64,000 nucleotides of DNA from Tamlana sp038148895 (GCA_038148895.1 JBBVGQ010000001.1), one strand, 5' to 3'. Shown: positions 52,233 through 61,505, counted from the stretch's first letter. Notes: a model not told the origin generated them from the sequence alone. Numbers and translations: made by a program.

Positions 52233-53189
52233 TTATTGCTGTTGTTGCTGGTGTTGATGTTTTTGCCTCAATTCCAAATTACGTTGAAAACTGTTGCTGT
52301 TATCTAAACTAGCATTTACTGGTGGTTTGTTAGTTGTTTGGTATTTCTCGGTTCTAACTTCAACAGAAACCTCCAGTTTTGATTCAGCATTACCTTTAAA
52401 TACACCCTTTACTGGCGAGCAATCATTATAGTTTCTTCCGATAGCCAATTTTACGTGGTTTTCATCGGCAATGGCATTATTTGTTGGGTCTATACCCAAC
52501 CAACCATAAAACGGAATATAGGCTTCAATCCAAGCATGAGTGGCACCATCCCCTCGAGTCATTTCATCAGTGGTACAAATGTATCCACTAACGTATCTTG
52601 CTGGGATGCCTAACATCCTTACCATTTGCAACAAAATGTTGGTGAAGTCTTGACAAACACCTGCCTTCAATTTCCAAATTTCATCTAGTTCACTCTTTAC
52701 ATTTGTTATCCCTTTTTTATAAGCGAAGTTTTCGTAAACATATTCGCAGAGTTCCAACGCTGCTTGATATGGTGATTTCGATTTCAATTTTTTTGATTTA
52801 ATAAGTTCAGAAACTTCTTGACTTCCCTCAAATGGTCTATGTCTTAAAAAATCAATGAATTCTACATTGTTTTTGATGGATTCTAAATTTTCCCATTGAC
52901 TTTCATTATCAACAGAACCATCAGGGAATAACCTGCCTCTGGTTTCTACTTCAATTTCAGAAATTATATTAAGTTCATAATGAGGTTCAGTAACCATAAA
53001 GGTGCCTACCCTATTATTGAAAAAATCATAAAATGTTTCAATAAATGGGTTATTGGTAATGGAGAGAAAGTGCGAGTTCACCTTTTGAAAGGCATCGTTA
53101 ACTGGGTGCAATCTTATAAATGTAGCACCATCTATAACCTTATCGGAATAGGTGTATTTTGTAATGTGTTTTATAAAAAAAGTAGCCAT
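52233..53189 (-). CDS. Transglutaminase-like protein with N-terminal bacterial beta domain
   Basis: 318 residues. N-terminal ~90 residues are the beta-rich bacterial transglutaminase N-domain (KHITKYTYSDKVIDGATFIR). The catalytic triad lies in KLKAGVCQDFTNILLQMVRM (Cys), GATHAWIEAYIPFYGW (His) and the following DPTNN (Asp). It ends in a Gln/His tract, QKHQHQQQQQ, encoded by a triplet repeat. Third gene of a well-known set with alpha-E and circularly permuted ATP-grasp proteins; the set is thought to make or process a peptide-like product that has not been identified. Confidence 0.9.
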   Translation of the reverse strand: MATFFIKHITKYTYSDKVIDGATFIRLHPVNDAFQKVNSHFLSITNNPFIETFYDFFNNRVGTFMVTEPHYELNIISEIEVETRGRLFPDGSVDNESQWENLESIKNNVEFIDFLRHRPFEGSQEVSELIKSKKLKSKSPYQAALELCEYVYENFAYKKGITNVKSELDEIWKLKAGVCQDFTNILLQMVRMLGIPARYVSGYICTTDEMTRGDGATHAWIEAYIPFYGWLGIDPTNNAIADENHVKLAIGRNYNDCSPVKGVFKGNAESKLEVSVEVRTEKYQTTNKPPVNASLDNSNSFQRNLELRQKHQHQQQQQ

Positions 53190-53201
53190 GACGGTATTTA
53201 A

Positions 53202-54125
53202 TTATGTTTGGGAAAAGTACACCGCGTTAATGTTTTGCGATATGTTTCTGATGTCTTCTTTTATGCCATCAATAAAATTGCCCAATCCAATGTTATTTAT
53301 GTTTTCTATGGTGGTGTATTTTATTTGGCTCTCCAATTTCCCCAATAAAAATTCTAAATTATTCCTTTCAAGTTGTCCTGCTTCAATAAGCCTATTAATA
53401 TGTCTGTTTAACTTTTCAATACAGTAATAAACGGATCTTGGAAATAGCCTGTCTTGAAAGACCATTTGGATAACGTGATCTTCATTGAAAGACGATTTGT
53501 GCGTTTTTAAATAAAGTTGATATCCGCCAATGGATAAAAGCAAATTTTTCCAATAAAAGCTTTTTTCTAAACTATCGGAAGTATTGGCAATTTCCTGGAG
53601 TTTTAAAGCTGTAAAATCTGAAATTAACATAACCCTTTCCAAGAATTTACCAACGTTCATAAAATAATAAGAAGGTCCTCGCTCTTGCGTAATATCACTA
53701 GTACCATTAAAAATTAAATGAAACCGTCTTAAATCTTCAAGAAATTGTACTGGGTCTTCTTCCCTTAATTTTTTTGGTAAATTTTTGTTCGTAAGATATA
53801 AATAATAGCTGTTTATGCATAACCAAAGTTCTCTTGAAATATGCTCTTGTACACTTCTTGCATTTTCTCTAGCCCTGGTTACAATGTTTAAAATAGAGTT
53901 TGAGTTTTCGGTATTGAACACCATAAATTCTATGCATTCTAGAGGGTCTTCGGTGTAAAATTCATTGTCATAGGGGGTAAAACTTCTAATAATCGGTGAC
54001 CAAGAGAACAACTCTGGTGAGTCTTGGTTGGCATAAAAATTTACCTTGAGTAAACCTAAAATTCCATTTCCGCGTTCCATGTACCTTTCTAACCAAATTA
54101 GGTTATTTGCTACTCTACTTAACAT
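53202..54125 (-). CDS. Alpha-E domain protein
   Basis: 307 residues, all-alpha, starting MLSRVANNLIWLERYMERG, the hallmark of the alpha-E (DUF403) family with its Glu-rich first helix. No known activity alone; it always accompanies the ATP-grasp protein encoded just upstream, and fusions of the two exist in some bacteria. Separated by 12 bases from the transglutaminase gene and 31 from the ATP-grasp gene. Confidence 0.92.
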   Translation of the reverse strand: MLSRVANNLIWLERYMERGNGILGLLKVNFYANQDSPELFSWSPIIRSFTPYDNEFYTEDPLECIEFMVFNTENSNSILNIVTRARENARSVQEHISRELWLCINSYYLYLTNKNLPKKLREEDPVQFLEDLRRFHLIFNGTSDITQERGPSYYFMNVGKFLERVMLISDFTALKLQEIANTSDSLEKSFYWKNLLLSIGGYQLYLKTHKSSFNEDHVIQMVFQDRLFPRSVYYCIEKLNRHINRLIEAGQLERNNLEFLLGKLESQIKYTTIENINNIGLGNFIDGIKEDIRNISQNINAVYFSQT

Positions 54126-54156
54126 ATATTATTTTACTTATTACTAGTTATGCGTT

Positions 54157-55599
54157 TTAATCTATTACCCAAGTATCTTTACTGCCACCACCTTGTGAAC
54201 TGTTAACCACCAAAGATCCCTTTTTAAGAGCGACCCTTGTTAAACCACCGGGGCAAATGTCAATTCCATCTCTTCCAGATAGGGCAAAAGGCCTTAAGTC
54301 AATACATCTAGGAGATAGTTTGCCATCAATATAACATGGGGCCGTAGAAAGTTTTAAAATGGGTTGGGCAATAAAGTTTTCAGGTTTCTTTTTTACGTTG
54401 TCAAGATACTCTTTTATTTCTTTATCTGAGGCTTCATGACCCATTAACATTCCGTAACCACCACTGCCATCGGTTTTTTTAATTACCATATCTCTAACGT
54501 TCTTGGTAACATATTCTAAATCTTCAGGTTTTCCCAACTGGTACGTCTCAATATTTTTTAAGATAGGCTCTTCCTGAAGGTAATATTTTATCATATCGGG
54601 TACAAACGTATAAATGGCTTTGTCGTCAGCTATACCAGTGCCCGGCGCGTTAACAATGTTAACATTTCCTTTTCTGTAAGCGGCCATAATACCAGCAACA
54701 CCTAAAACACTTTTCGCATTAAATTCTAATGGATCTAAGAAATCGTCATCAACGCGTCTGTAAATTACATCTACTTGTTGCAAACCATTGGTGGTTTTCA
54801 TGTAAACAATATGGTTTTTTACAACCAAGTCTGTGCCTTCTACCAATTCAATACCCATTAACCTTGCTAGAGTAGTATGTTCGTAATATGCAGAATTATA
54901 AATGCCGGGGGTTAAAAGAACAATATTTGGATTCGCTTTATCGGAAAGTTCCTTGAGCTTTTTGTACAACATATTTGGGTATTCAGAAACTGAGCGAACT
55001 TTACTTTTTGGTAAAATACCTGGAAATAAACGTTTTGAAATTTCACGGTTTTCTAGCATGTAGCTAACCCCAGAAGGTGTCCTTAAATTATCTTCAAGTA
55101 CATAGAACTCACCATCGTTGTTTCGAATAAGATCAACCCCAGAAATATGGACGTAAACATCGTAGGGGACTTTTACACCTTTCATTTCCCTTAAGAAATA
55201 AGGGCAAGAGTATATTAAATCGGCAGGAATAATGCCGTCGTTTATAATGAATTGATCGTGGTATATGTCTTTTATAAAAAGGTTTAACGCTTTTAATCGT
55301 TGCTTGATGCCCATTTCAATTTTAGTCCACTCTTTGGCAGTAATAATTCTTGGAACAATATCAAAAGGGAATATTTTTTCAATGCCCTCGTTATCGCTAT
55401 AAACCGTAAAGGTTACCCCTTGGTTCATGAATAATTGTTTGGATAAGTCTTCCTTTTTTGTGAGTTTTTCGGCGGTGGTGCCTTCAAGATATTTTACAAA
55501 GCCTTCGTATTGAGTTCTGCATTTAGCTTCGTCATTGTACATTTCGTCCCACGTTTTAGGAAGCTTATCATAAGATGAGAAAAGAGTGTTGTTTTCCAT
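54157..55599 (-). CDS. Circularly permuted type 2 ATP-grasp protein
   Basis: 480 residues. LEDNLRTPSGVSYMLENREI, VLLTPGIYNSAYYEHTTLAR, NAPGTGIADDKAIYTFVPDM, DGSGGYGMLMG and RCIDLRPFALSG are typical of the circularly permuted ATP-grasp family (COG2308). Such enzymes join a carboxylate to an amine using ATP; with alpha-E and transglutaminase partners they are proposed to build and trim a glutamate- or peptide-like tag. Substrate unknown. First gene of the operon. Confidence 0.93.
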   Translation of the reverse strand: MENNTLFSSYDKLPKTWDEMYNDEAKCRTQYEGFVKYLEGTTAEKLTKKEDLSKQLFMNQGVTFTVYSDNEGIEKIFPFDIVPRIITAKEWTKIEMGIKQRLKALNLFIKDIYHDQFIINDGIIPADLIYSCPYFLREMKGVKVPYDVYVHISGVDLIRNNDGEFYVLEDNLRTPSGVSYMLENREISKRLFPGILPKSKVRSVSEYPNMLYKKLKELSDKANPNIVLLTPGIYNSAYYEHTTLARLMGIELVEGTDLVVKNHIVYMKTTNGLQQVDVIYRRVDDDFLDPLEFNAKSVLGVAGIMAAYRKGNVNIVNAPGTGIADDKAIYTFVPDMIKYYLQEEPILKNIETYQLGKPEDLEYVTKNVRDMVIKKTDGSGGYGMLMGHEASDKEIKEYLDNVKKKPENFIAQPILKLSTAPCYIDGKLSPRCIDLRPFALSGRDGIDICPGGLTRVALKKGSLVVNSSQGGGSKDTWVID

Positions 55600-55840
55600 A
55601 GACTAATAATATCTTATCAAATTTAATAAATTGCTAATGCAAATTCAATCAATTCGGCTTTTACTTGAATAAAATTCATTAATCTTTAAAATATAATAAA
55701 AATTCTATTATAAATTAATTTTAGGCGTGGATTTTTCAAGGATAATTATAAATGATTCAAAATCTATAATATGATTTTATTGACTTAAGATGTAAATAAT
55801 TATAAAATTCCAAAAAAGAAGATTAGCCTGCATTTATAAC
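55600..55840. other. AT-rich intergenic region without a visible gene
   Basis: About 240 very AT-rich bases in front of the ATP-grasp gene. No open frame of note, no riboswitch and no clear TAnnTTTG box near the ATP-grasp start were seen. It should hold the promoter of that operon. Confidence 0.5.
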
Positions 55841-55880
55841 AAAATAAAATGGCCACTCCCAAATATGAAAGCGGCCATTT
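55841..55880 (-). terminator. Terminator of the doxX gene
   Basis: AAATGGCC and GGCCATTT (55847-55854 and 55873-55880) form a perfect 8-pair stem; on the minus strand it is followed by TTATTTTGTT. Loop of 18 bases. Confidence 0.7.
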
Positions 55881-55923
55881 AGTTCTTAAAAAAAAAAGAG
55901 GGTTTTATGTTTGTTTTAAACTT

Positions 55924-56304
55924 TTAGCTAAACAAAGGCTGGTATTTTTTCTTGTAATTTAACAATAACAATACATTTAAAAAGGCTACAATCACTGCTG
56001 GCCAAATTTTAATTAAGTCGTTATTGGATATGTTAAAGACCAAGAATGAAATAGTTAACGGAAACAACACAATTAAAATAAAAGGCGTCCATTTGTTAAT
56101 AATCAATAATAGTCCAATTAAAATTTCAAAGATGTATAAAAAGGGTAAATAGTGGGCAACGGCATCAATAAAATGTCTCGTGTTTTCGGGCATGTCGCCG
56201 TAAGTGAACGGTATAAAATGAACAAATTGGTTTAATGCATATATAATTAGAAATAATCCCAATATAATTCTTAACCAGTTGGATGTTTTAGCTTGTGCTT
56301 CCAT
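55924..56304 (-). CDS. DoxX-family membrane protein
   Basis: 126 residues with four transmembrane helices (LGLFLIIYALNQF, FLYIFEILIGLLLIIN, PFILIVLFPLTISFLVF, WPAVIVAFLNVLLLL), the DoxX-like fold. Function in this organism unknown; related proteins are tied to redox or thiol stress. Single gene, divergent from dnaG. Confidence 0.8.
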   Translation of the reverse strand: MEAQAKTSNWLRIILGLFLIIYALNQFVHFIPFTYGDMPENTRHFIDAVAHYLPFLYIFEILIGLLLIINKWTPFILIVLFPLTISFLVFNISNNDLIKIWPAVIVAFLNVLLLLNYKKKYQPLFS

Positions 56305-56543
56305 AAATGTTTTAATTTTGAGTTAACTGTAGTTGGTTTTAAAAAACAGGCATAAGTTACTTTAAGCGGTCAAGAAAAAACATGATTAATGTCATGTGGA
56401 AGATTTTCAACTAAATTATACGTTTAGTCTCATAGGGCTTTATAAATTTATAAAATATATTACTTTTACGTGCATTTCTGATCATATTAATGAGGGGGAT
56501 TAAATTTGAATAATCAAACTTCTTTTTTACCAAAACAAATAAT

Positions 56544-58502
56544 TTGATATCACAATCATCCATAGACCAAGTATTTGAAACCGCCAGGGTTGAGGAGGTT
56601 ATTGGTGATTTTGTTCAACTTAAAAAAGCCGGTAGCAACTTTAAAGGTTTAAGTCCGTTTAGTGACGAGCGTACACCAAGCTTTATGGTGTCTCCGGTGA
56701 AGCAGATTTGGAAAGACTTCTCAACAGGCAAGGGGGGCACTTCGGTTTCGTTTTTAATGGAACACGAGCATTTTACGTACCCTGAAGCTATTAGGTATTT
56801 GGCCAAGAAGTACAATATTGAATTGGAGGAAACGGAGCAAACCTCAGAGCAAAAAGAAAAGGCCGACGAACGCGAAAGCCTTTATTTAGTAAGTGAATTT
56901 GCCAATAGCTATTTTCAAAAGATATTGCACAAAACCGATCAGGGCAAATCCATAGGTTTGAGTTATTTTAAAGAACGTGGTTTTACCGAAGAAACCATTA
57001 AAAAGTTTGATTTAGGTTATTCATTGAACGAGTGGCAGGCCTTTACAGATGAAGCCTTAAAGCAAGGTTATAATATCGATTATTTAGAAAAAACAGGACT
57101 CACTATCGTAAAGGACGATAAGCGTTTTGACCGTTTTAAGGGTCGTGTTATGTTCCCGATAAAAAGTATGAGTGGCCGTGTTTTGGGCTTTGGTGGTCGT
57201 ATTTTAATCAACGACAAAAAGGCGGCTAAGTATGTGAATTCCCCAGAGAGTGATATTTACCACAAAAGCAAGGTACTTTACGGTATTTACCATGCCAAGC
57301 AAAGTATTGCCAAAGAAGATAATTGTTATTTGGTTGAAGGGTATACTGATGTTATCCAGTTTCACCAAACAGGAATAAAAAATGTGGTGTCGTCTTCGGG
57401 TACGGCATTGACTTCGGAGCAAATTCGGTTAATAAATAGGCTCACCAAAAACATTACCGTGCTTTTTGATGGCGACGCTGCAGGCATGAGGGCCTCATTG
57501 CGAGGTATCGATTTGATTTTGGAGCAAGGCATGAACGTTAAGGTCTGTTCATTTCCTGAAGGTGAAGACCCAGATAGTTTTGCAAAACAAAATACGCTTG
57601 AAGAACTCACTTTGTATTTAACTGAAAATGCCAAAGACTTTATTCAGTTTAAGGCTTCAGTATTGTATGAGGAATCAAAGAACGACCCTATAAAAAAGGC
57701 AGAGACGGTAAGGGATATCGTTAACAGTATTTCTAAAATTCCAGACCGTATAAAAAAGGAAATTTATGTGCAGGAATGTGCCAGGATTATGGATATAAGT
57801 GAAGATGTCCTATTCAGTACTTTGGCGCAAATCAATAAAAAGGAATTTCAAGAAGAAAATAAAAAGTACCAAAGCGAGCATAAAGCTTTTGAAGTCATCA
57901 AACACCAACAGCCCGTAAAAAAGGTTGATGTGCAATATGTGCTGGAAAGAAAAATTATTGAAGTCTTATTGCTTTATGGAAATAGAACAGAAGATTTTGA
58001 AGATTTTGTTTATAAGGAAAATGAAAAGAGCGAATTGGTTTTAGAGCCCGTAATCCACCAAGCTAAAGTGTTTGAAAAAATATATCTGGATTTGCAAGAC
58101 GACGAAATGGAATTTTCAAATCCACAGTTTAAAACCTTGTATTACACGATTATAGATAGGTTGAGCCAGGATACTGAGTTTGATTTAAAAACCTTTATTA
58201 ATTCAGTTGACCAAGATATGGCCAACGAGATAACTACTATTTTAATGGAAGATGAGCGTTATTCATTAGATAACTGGAACAGGATGAATATTTTCCCTAA
58301 GGAAAAAACAAATACCGTGGCCCAACTGGTTAGCGAAACCATTTTGAGTTTACGCTGCTTTTTAATAGATCAAAAGGTAAAGGGGTTTCAGGAAGAAACG
58401 CTACAAAATAAAAAAGACTCGAATAGAGATGTACTTGAAGAAGTAAAGGACTATTCGGGTCTTAAAATGCTTCTCTCTAGAAAATTAAACAGGGTATTAT
58501 GA
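56544..58502 (+). CDS. dnaG: DNA primase lacking the zinc-finger ligands
   Basis: 652 residues from a TTG start (no suitable ATG before the conserved N-terminus). Residues ~1-100 correspond to the zinc-binding domain, but the ligands are gone: where other DnaG have CPFHxEKTPSF this has SPFSDERTPSF, and CFGCG is replaced by DFSTG. The RNA polymerase domain is complete, with GRVMFPI, LVEGYTDVIQFHQ and the Toprim FDGDAAG, followed by a helicase-binding C-terminal part. Makes RNA primers at the replication fork. A similar ligand loss may be general in Bacteroidetes. A TACTTTTAC box at 56461 may be its promoter. Confidence 0.94.
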   Translation: MISQSSIDQVFETARVEEVIGDFVQLKKAGSNFKGLSPFSDERTPSFMVSPVKQIWKDFSTGKGGTSVSFLMEHEHFTYPEAIRYLAKKYNIELEETEQTSEQKEKADERESLYLVSEFANSYFQKILHKTDQGKSIGLSYFKERGFTEETIKKFDLGYSLNEWQAFTDEALKQGYNIDYLEKTGLTIVKDDKRFDRFKGRVMFPIKSMSGRVLGFGGRILINDKKAAKYVNSPESDIYHKSKVLYGIYHAKQSIAKEDNCYLVEGYTDVIQFHQTGIKNVVSSSGTALTSEQIRLINRLTKNITVLFDGDAAGMRASLRGIDLILEQGMNVKVCSFPEGEDPDSFAKQNTLEELTLYLTENAKDFIQFKASVLYEESKNDPIKKAETVRDIVNSISKIPDRIKKEIYVQECARIMDISEDVLFSTLAQINKKEFQEENKKYQSEHKAFEVIKHQQPVKKVDVQYVLERKIIEVLLLYGNRTEDFEDFVYKENEKSELVLEPVIHQAKVFEKIYLDLQDDEMEFSNPQFKTLYYTIIDRLSQDTEFDLKTFINSVDQDMANEITTILMEDERYSLDNWNRMNIFPKEKTNTVAQLVSETILSLRCFLIDQKVKGFQEETLQNKKDSNRDVLEEVKDYSGLKMLLSRKLNRVL

Positions 58503-59129
58503 TACCTCTTTGCTTAATTTAGCCTGATTTACTAAATCTACTAAGTTAGTAACCTTTAATTTGCGCATTAAACGCGCTTTGTAGGTACTAACAGTTTTTT
58601 CGTTAATGTCTAGTTCTTTTGAAATTTCCTTGTTCTTTTTACCAATGGTAAGAAGTTTTAATACTTCGGCCTCACGGGTAGAAAGTTTCTTGTAAAAAGT
58701 GCCCCCTTTGTTAACTCTTGTTCCAAAAGCCAACTGTTGGGTTAAATCGTTACTTAAGTAAATGCCTCCATCGTGTACTTTACTGATGGCCTCACTTATG
58801 GTGATGACGTTTTCCGATTTGTTTATGTATCCGTTGGCACCGGCTTTAATGGCGTTAATGGCATAAACTTCCTCGGGTTGTGCACTTAAAATAATGGTTT
58901 TAACATCAGGAAAGTCATTCTTCAAATAACGAAGCAATGTTAAGCCGTTAAGTTTTGGCAAATCAGCTTCGGTTAAAACAATGTCTACCTGATTTTTCTT
59001 TAAAAATTCTAAAATGGCTTCGCCATTGTCAAGACTTCCAACAACTTTTATGTTGGGAGTCGCCGAAAAAAGAACCTCTAGTCCCTTCCTCGTAATTGGG
59101 TGGTTGTCTGCTATTAATAATTTAATCAT
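58497..59129 (-). CDS. NarL/LuxR-type response regulator with altered phosphorylation site
   Basis: 210 residues: receiver domain (1-~120) and LuxR-type HTH (~145-205: LSTREAEVLKLLTIGKKNKE, then VSTYKARLMRKL). In the receiver the phospho-acceptor position is Glu54 (VLTEADLP, where VLxDxxMP is normal), and the acidic pair is Asp8-Asn9. The Lys (residue ~106, INKSE) and Ser/Thr switch (LSAQ) remain. It may be always on or be controlled in another way. No sensor kinase is adjacent. Its end overlaps dnaG by 6 bases on the other strand. Confidence 0.9.
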   Translation of the reverse strand: MIKLLIADNHPITRKGLEVLFSATPNIKVVGSLDNGEAILEFLKKNQVDIVLTEADLPKLNGLTLLRYLKNDFPDVKTIILSAQPEEVYAINAIKAGANGYINKSENVITISEAISKVHDGGIYLSNDLTQQLAFGTRVNKGGTFYKKLSTREAEVLKLLTIGKKNKEISKELDINEKTVSTYKARLMRKLKVTNLVDLVNQAKLSKEVS

Positions 59130-59225
59130 AATGAAAAGCTTTTTTTTAAACTATTTTGAGAGATAGTAGGGTTGAGAGAATAAGCTTGCCATAAATGTAA
59201 TACTTTTTTAAGCATCCTACAACAA

Positions 59226-60014
59226 TTACTTAAATTTGTTGGGAATTTCGCAAACAGGTATAGGAATCATCTTGTGTTTATTGGCATTATTAAAACGCTT
59301 GTAAATTTTGAAGACTTCTTTTTGGCGGCCTTCAAAATCATCTGCTTTTTTTCCTTCACCATCCATTTTCATGGCCCACTCAAGTTCTGGATAGGATGCC
59401 CCAATTTGATCTTCATCAGTTCTGTCGTCGCCCCAAAGGCCATCAGTAGGGGCTGCATCAATAATTTCTTGGTTTATCCCTAAAAATTTGGCCACTTCAT
59501 AAACTTCGGTTTTAAGCAAATCGGCAATCGGGCTTAAATCCACACCGCCATCACCATATTTTGTGTAAAAGCCAACGCCAAAATCTTCAACTTTATTGCC
59601 AGTGCCAGCAACCAAAAGTCCTTCCAGGGCAGCAAAATAATATAGAGAGGTCATGCGCAATCTAGCACGTGTATTTGCTAACGACATAAAACGGTCTTCT
59701 TCGTTGTCAACATCGGGTAAAGCATCAATTAAACTATCAAAAACAGGGGTTAGGTTAACCTGTGTCATGCTTACTTTTTCAAAGTTGGATTTTAACCAAT
59801 CAATATGGTTCATGGCCCTGCTAACCTGTGTCGGAGCCTGATGAATGGGCATTTCTAAACATAAAAGAGGCATTCCCGTTTTGGCACATAGGGCAGAAGT
59901 AACAGCGGAATCGATACCACCCGAAACACCAATTACAAAACCATTTACACCTGCATTTGTGGCATAATCTTTAAGCCATTTTACAATAAAATCTACAACT
60001 TTTTCTGTTTGCAT
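59226..60014 (-). CDS. nadE: NAD synthetase, ammonia-type
   Basis: Final step of NAD synthesis from nicotinate adenine dinucleotide. 262 residues from MQTEKVVDFIVKWL; SGGIDS at residues 31-36 is the PP-loop, then TGNKVEDFGVGFYTKYGDGG and EVYEVAKFLG follow. No glutaminase (nitrilase) domain, so ammonia is used. The frame extends 14 codons upstream but the start at 60014 matches the family. Promoter elements overlap those of gldB. Confidence 0.95.
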   Translation of the reverse strand: MQTEKVVDFIVKWLKDYATNAGVNGFVIGVSGGIDSAVTSALCAKTGMPLLCLEMPIHQAPTQVSRAMNHIDWLKSNFEKVSMTQVNLTPVFDSLIDALPDVDNEEDRFMSLANTRARLRMTSLYYFAALEGLLVAGTGNKVEDFGVGFYTKYGDGGVDLSPIADLLKTEVYEVAKFLGINQEIIDAAPTDGLWGDDRTDEDQIGASYPELEWAMKMDGEGKKADDFEGRQKEVFKIYKRFNNANKHKMIPIPVCEIPNKFK

Positions 60015-60041
60015 GTTGAATGAATTTAATTCTAAGAATAG

Positions 60042-60061
60042 TACCTTTGCAAACAAAAATA
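60042..60061. promoter_or_regulatory. Overlapping divergent promoters of gldB and nadE
   Basis: On the plus strand TACCTTTGC (60042-60050) and on the minus strand TATTTTTGT (complement of 60053-60061) both match the -7 consensus fully and lie side by side. The two transcription starts would be back to back, so polymerases may compete. Confidence 0.65.
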
Positions 60062-60088
60062 ACCTATACGCTCAATTTATAAAAATTT

Positions 60089-61069
60089 ATGACGTTTAAG
60101 TTTTGCATGAAATCTGTTTTATATGTTCTGTTGCTCGGGCTAGTCTTAAATTCCTGTAAAAATGATAGTGCCACGGAACATGAAATAGCCAAAATAAACA
60201 CCCAAGTTAAAATAGAACGCTTCGATAGACTTTTTGCCGAAGTAGATGCCCAAAGCCTTCCCAAATTAAAAGCGGACTACCCATTCATGTTTTCCGAAAC
60301 ATTCACAGACTCGTTTTGGTTGGCAAAAAAGGCAGATACATTGCAAATGCAGTTATTCAATGAGACCAAAAAGGCTTTTGCTGATTTTAAGGACACCAAA
60401 GTTGAAATTGAATCGTTGTTCAACCATTTAAAATATTATTTTCCAGAGTTTAGTGAGCCAAGAGTTATTACCGTAACCAACGATGTAGATTACAGAAATA
60501 GGGTTATAGTAACCGATACCATCGTGGTGATTGCCTTAGATTCATATTTGGGAAGCGACCATGAGTTTTACGGTGCCATTCCAAAATATTTAAGAGCAGA
60601 TTTGAAAAAGGAGCAAATTGCTGTTGATTTGGCCAATGCCTATGCCGAGAAATTCACTTTTCAACCCAAAAGAAAAAGCTTGCTGGATGAAATGGTTTAC
60701 ACCGGTAAACTCCTTTATTTTAAAGACAAGGTCATCCCGTTCAAAACCGATGCCGAAAAAATAGGGTACAGCAATGCCGAAATGGATTGGGCCATAGCCA
60801 ACGAAAGCTATATTTGGCGTTATTTTGTTGAGCGCGAAATGTTATACAGCACAGATGCCCAGCTTCCTGGCCGATTTATAAATCCTGCGCCATTTACCAA
60901 GTTTTATTTGGAAGAAATAGATACTGATTCGCCAGGGCGATTAGGGCAATACATAGGTTGGCAAATTGTACGTGCTTACATGGAAAACAATGATGTGTCC
61001 TTTAAGGATATGCTGATTAAAAGCAGCGAAGACATTTTTAACAACTCAAAATTTAAACCTCGTAAATAA
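60089..61069 (+). CDS. gldB: Gliding motility lipoprotein GldB
   Basis: 326 residues. Signal peptide with lipobox LNSC at Cys23 (or Cys17 if the second Met is used), so anchored to the cell envelope. The body carries KIERFDRLFAEVD near residue 45, YLGSDHEFYG and a conserved C-terminal FVEREMLYSTDAQLPGRFI and GRLGQYIGWQIVRAYM, matching GldB, a protein required for gliding in F. johnsoniae whose mechanistic role is unclear. Overlaps gldC by one base. Confidence 0.92.
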   Translation: MTFKFCMKSVLYVLLLGLVLNSCKNDSATEHEIAKINTQVKIERFDRLFAEVDAQSLPKLKADYPFMFSETFTDSFWLAKKADTLQMQLFNETKKAFADFKDTKVEIESLFNHLKYYFPEFSEPRVITVTNDVDYRNRVIVTDTIVVIALDSYLGSDHEFYGAIPKYLRADLKKEQIAVDLANAYAEKFTFQPKRKSLLDEMVYTGKLLYFKDKVIPFKTDAEKIGYSNAEMDWAIANESYIWRYFVEREMLYSTDAQLPGRFINPAPFTKFYLEEIDTDSPGRLGQYIGWQIVRAYMENNDVSFKDMLIKSSEDIFNNSKFKPRK

Positions 61070-61404
61070 TGGCAAAAAATACAACTTCAAAAATAGAGCT
61101 TAGCGTTGAATTGGATGAAAACCGTGTGCCTGAAAAATTACATTGGACGGCTCAAGATGGCGGTATAACCAATGAAGAGGCCAAGGCCATGATGTTGGCC
61201 GTTTGGGATGCCAAAGCACAAGAAACCTTGCGCATAGATTTATGGACCAAAGATATGCCGGTTGATGAAATGAAGGTGTTTTTCCATCAAACCTTGGTGG
61301 CCATGAGCGACACCTTTAACCGCGCCACGCAAGATGAAAAAATGACGGCCACAATGAAAGATTTTTGCGATTACTTTGCCGAAAAACTGGAACTTAAAAA
61401 GTAA
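61069..61404 (+). CDS. gldC: Gliding motility protein GldC
   Basis: 111 residues, cytoplasmic, without signal peptide. IELSVELDENRVPEKLHW, TNEEAKAMMLAVWDAKAQET and KDFCDYFAEKLELKK are as in flavobacterial GldC, which improves gliding and depends on the neighbouring gldB. The start overlaps the gldB stop. It is the last ordinary gene before the cassette-like array. Confidence 0.93.
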   Translation: MAKNTTSKIELSVELDENRVPEKLHWTAQDGGITNEEAKAMMLAVWDAKAQETLRIDLWTKDMPVDEMKVFFHQTLVAMSDTFNRATQDEKMTATMKDFCDYFAEKLELKK

Positions 61405-61505
61405 TTGAAAATTCTTATCATGCCTAGAATGGCCTTAAACAACCCATAGAGCGATTTTATCGCGAACGCAATGAATCATAGGCAAAGTTATATACTGCAG
61501 GATGG

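Noticed and set aside
56544..58502. Possibility that the primase is a phage or plasmid primase because zinc ligands are missing
   Set aside because: Full-length housekeeping architecture, no phage genes around, and the rest of the sequence is conserved as in chromosomal DnaG.
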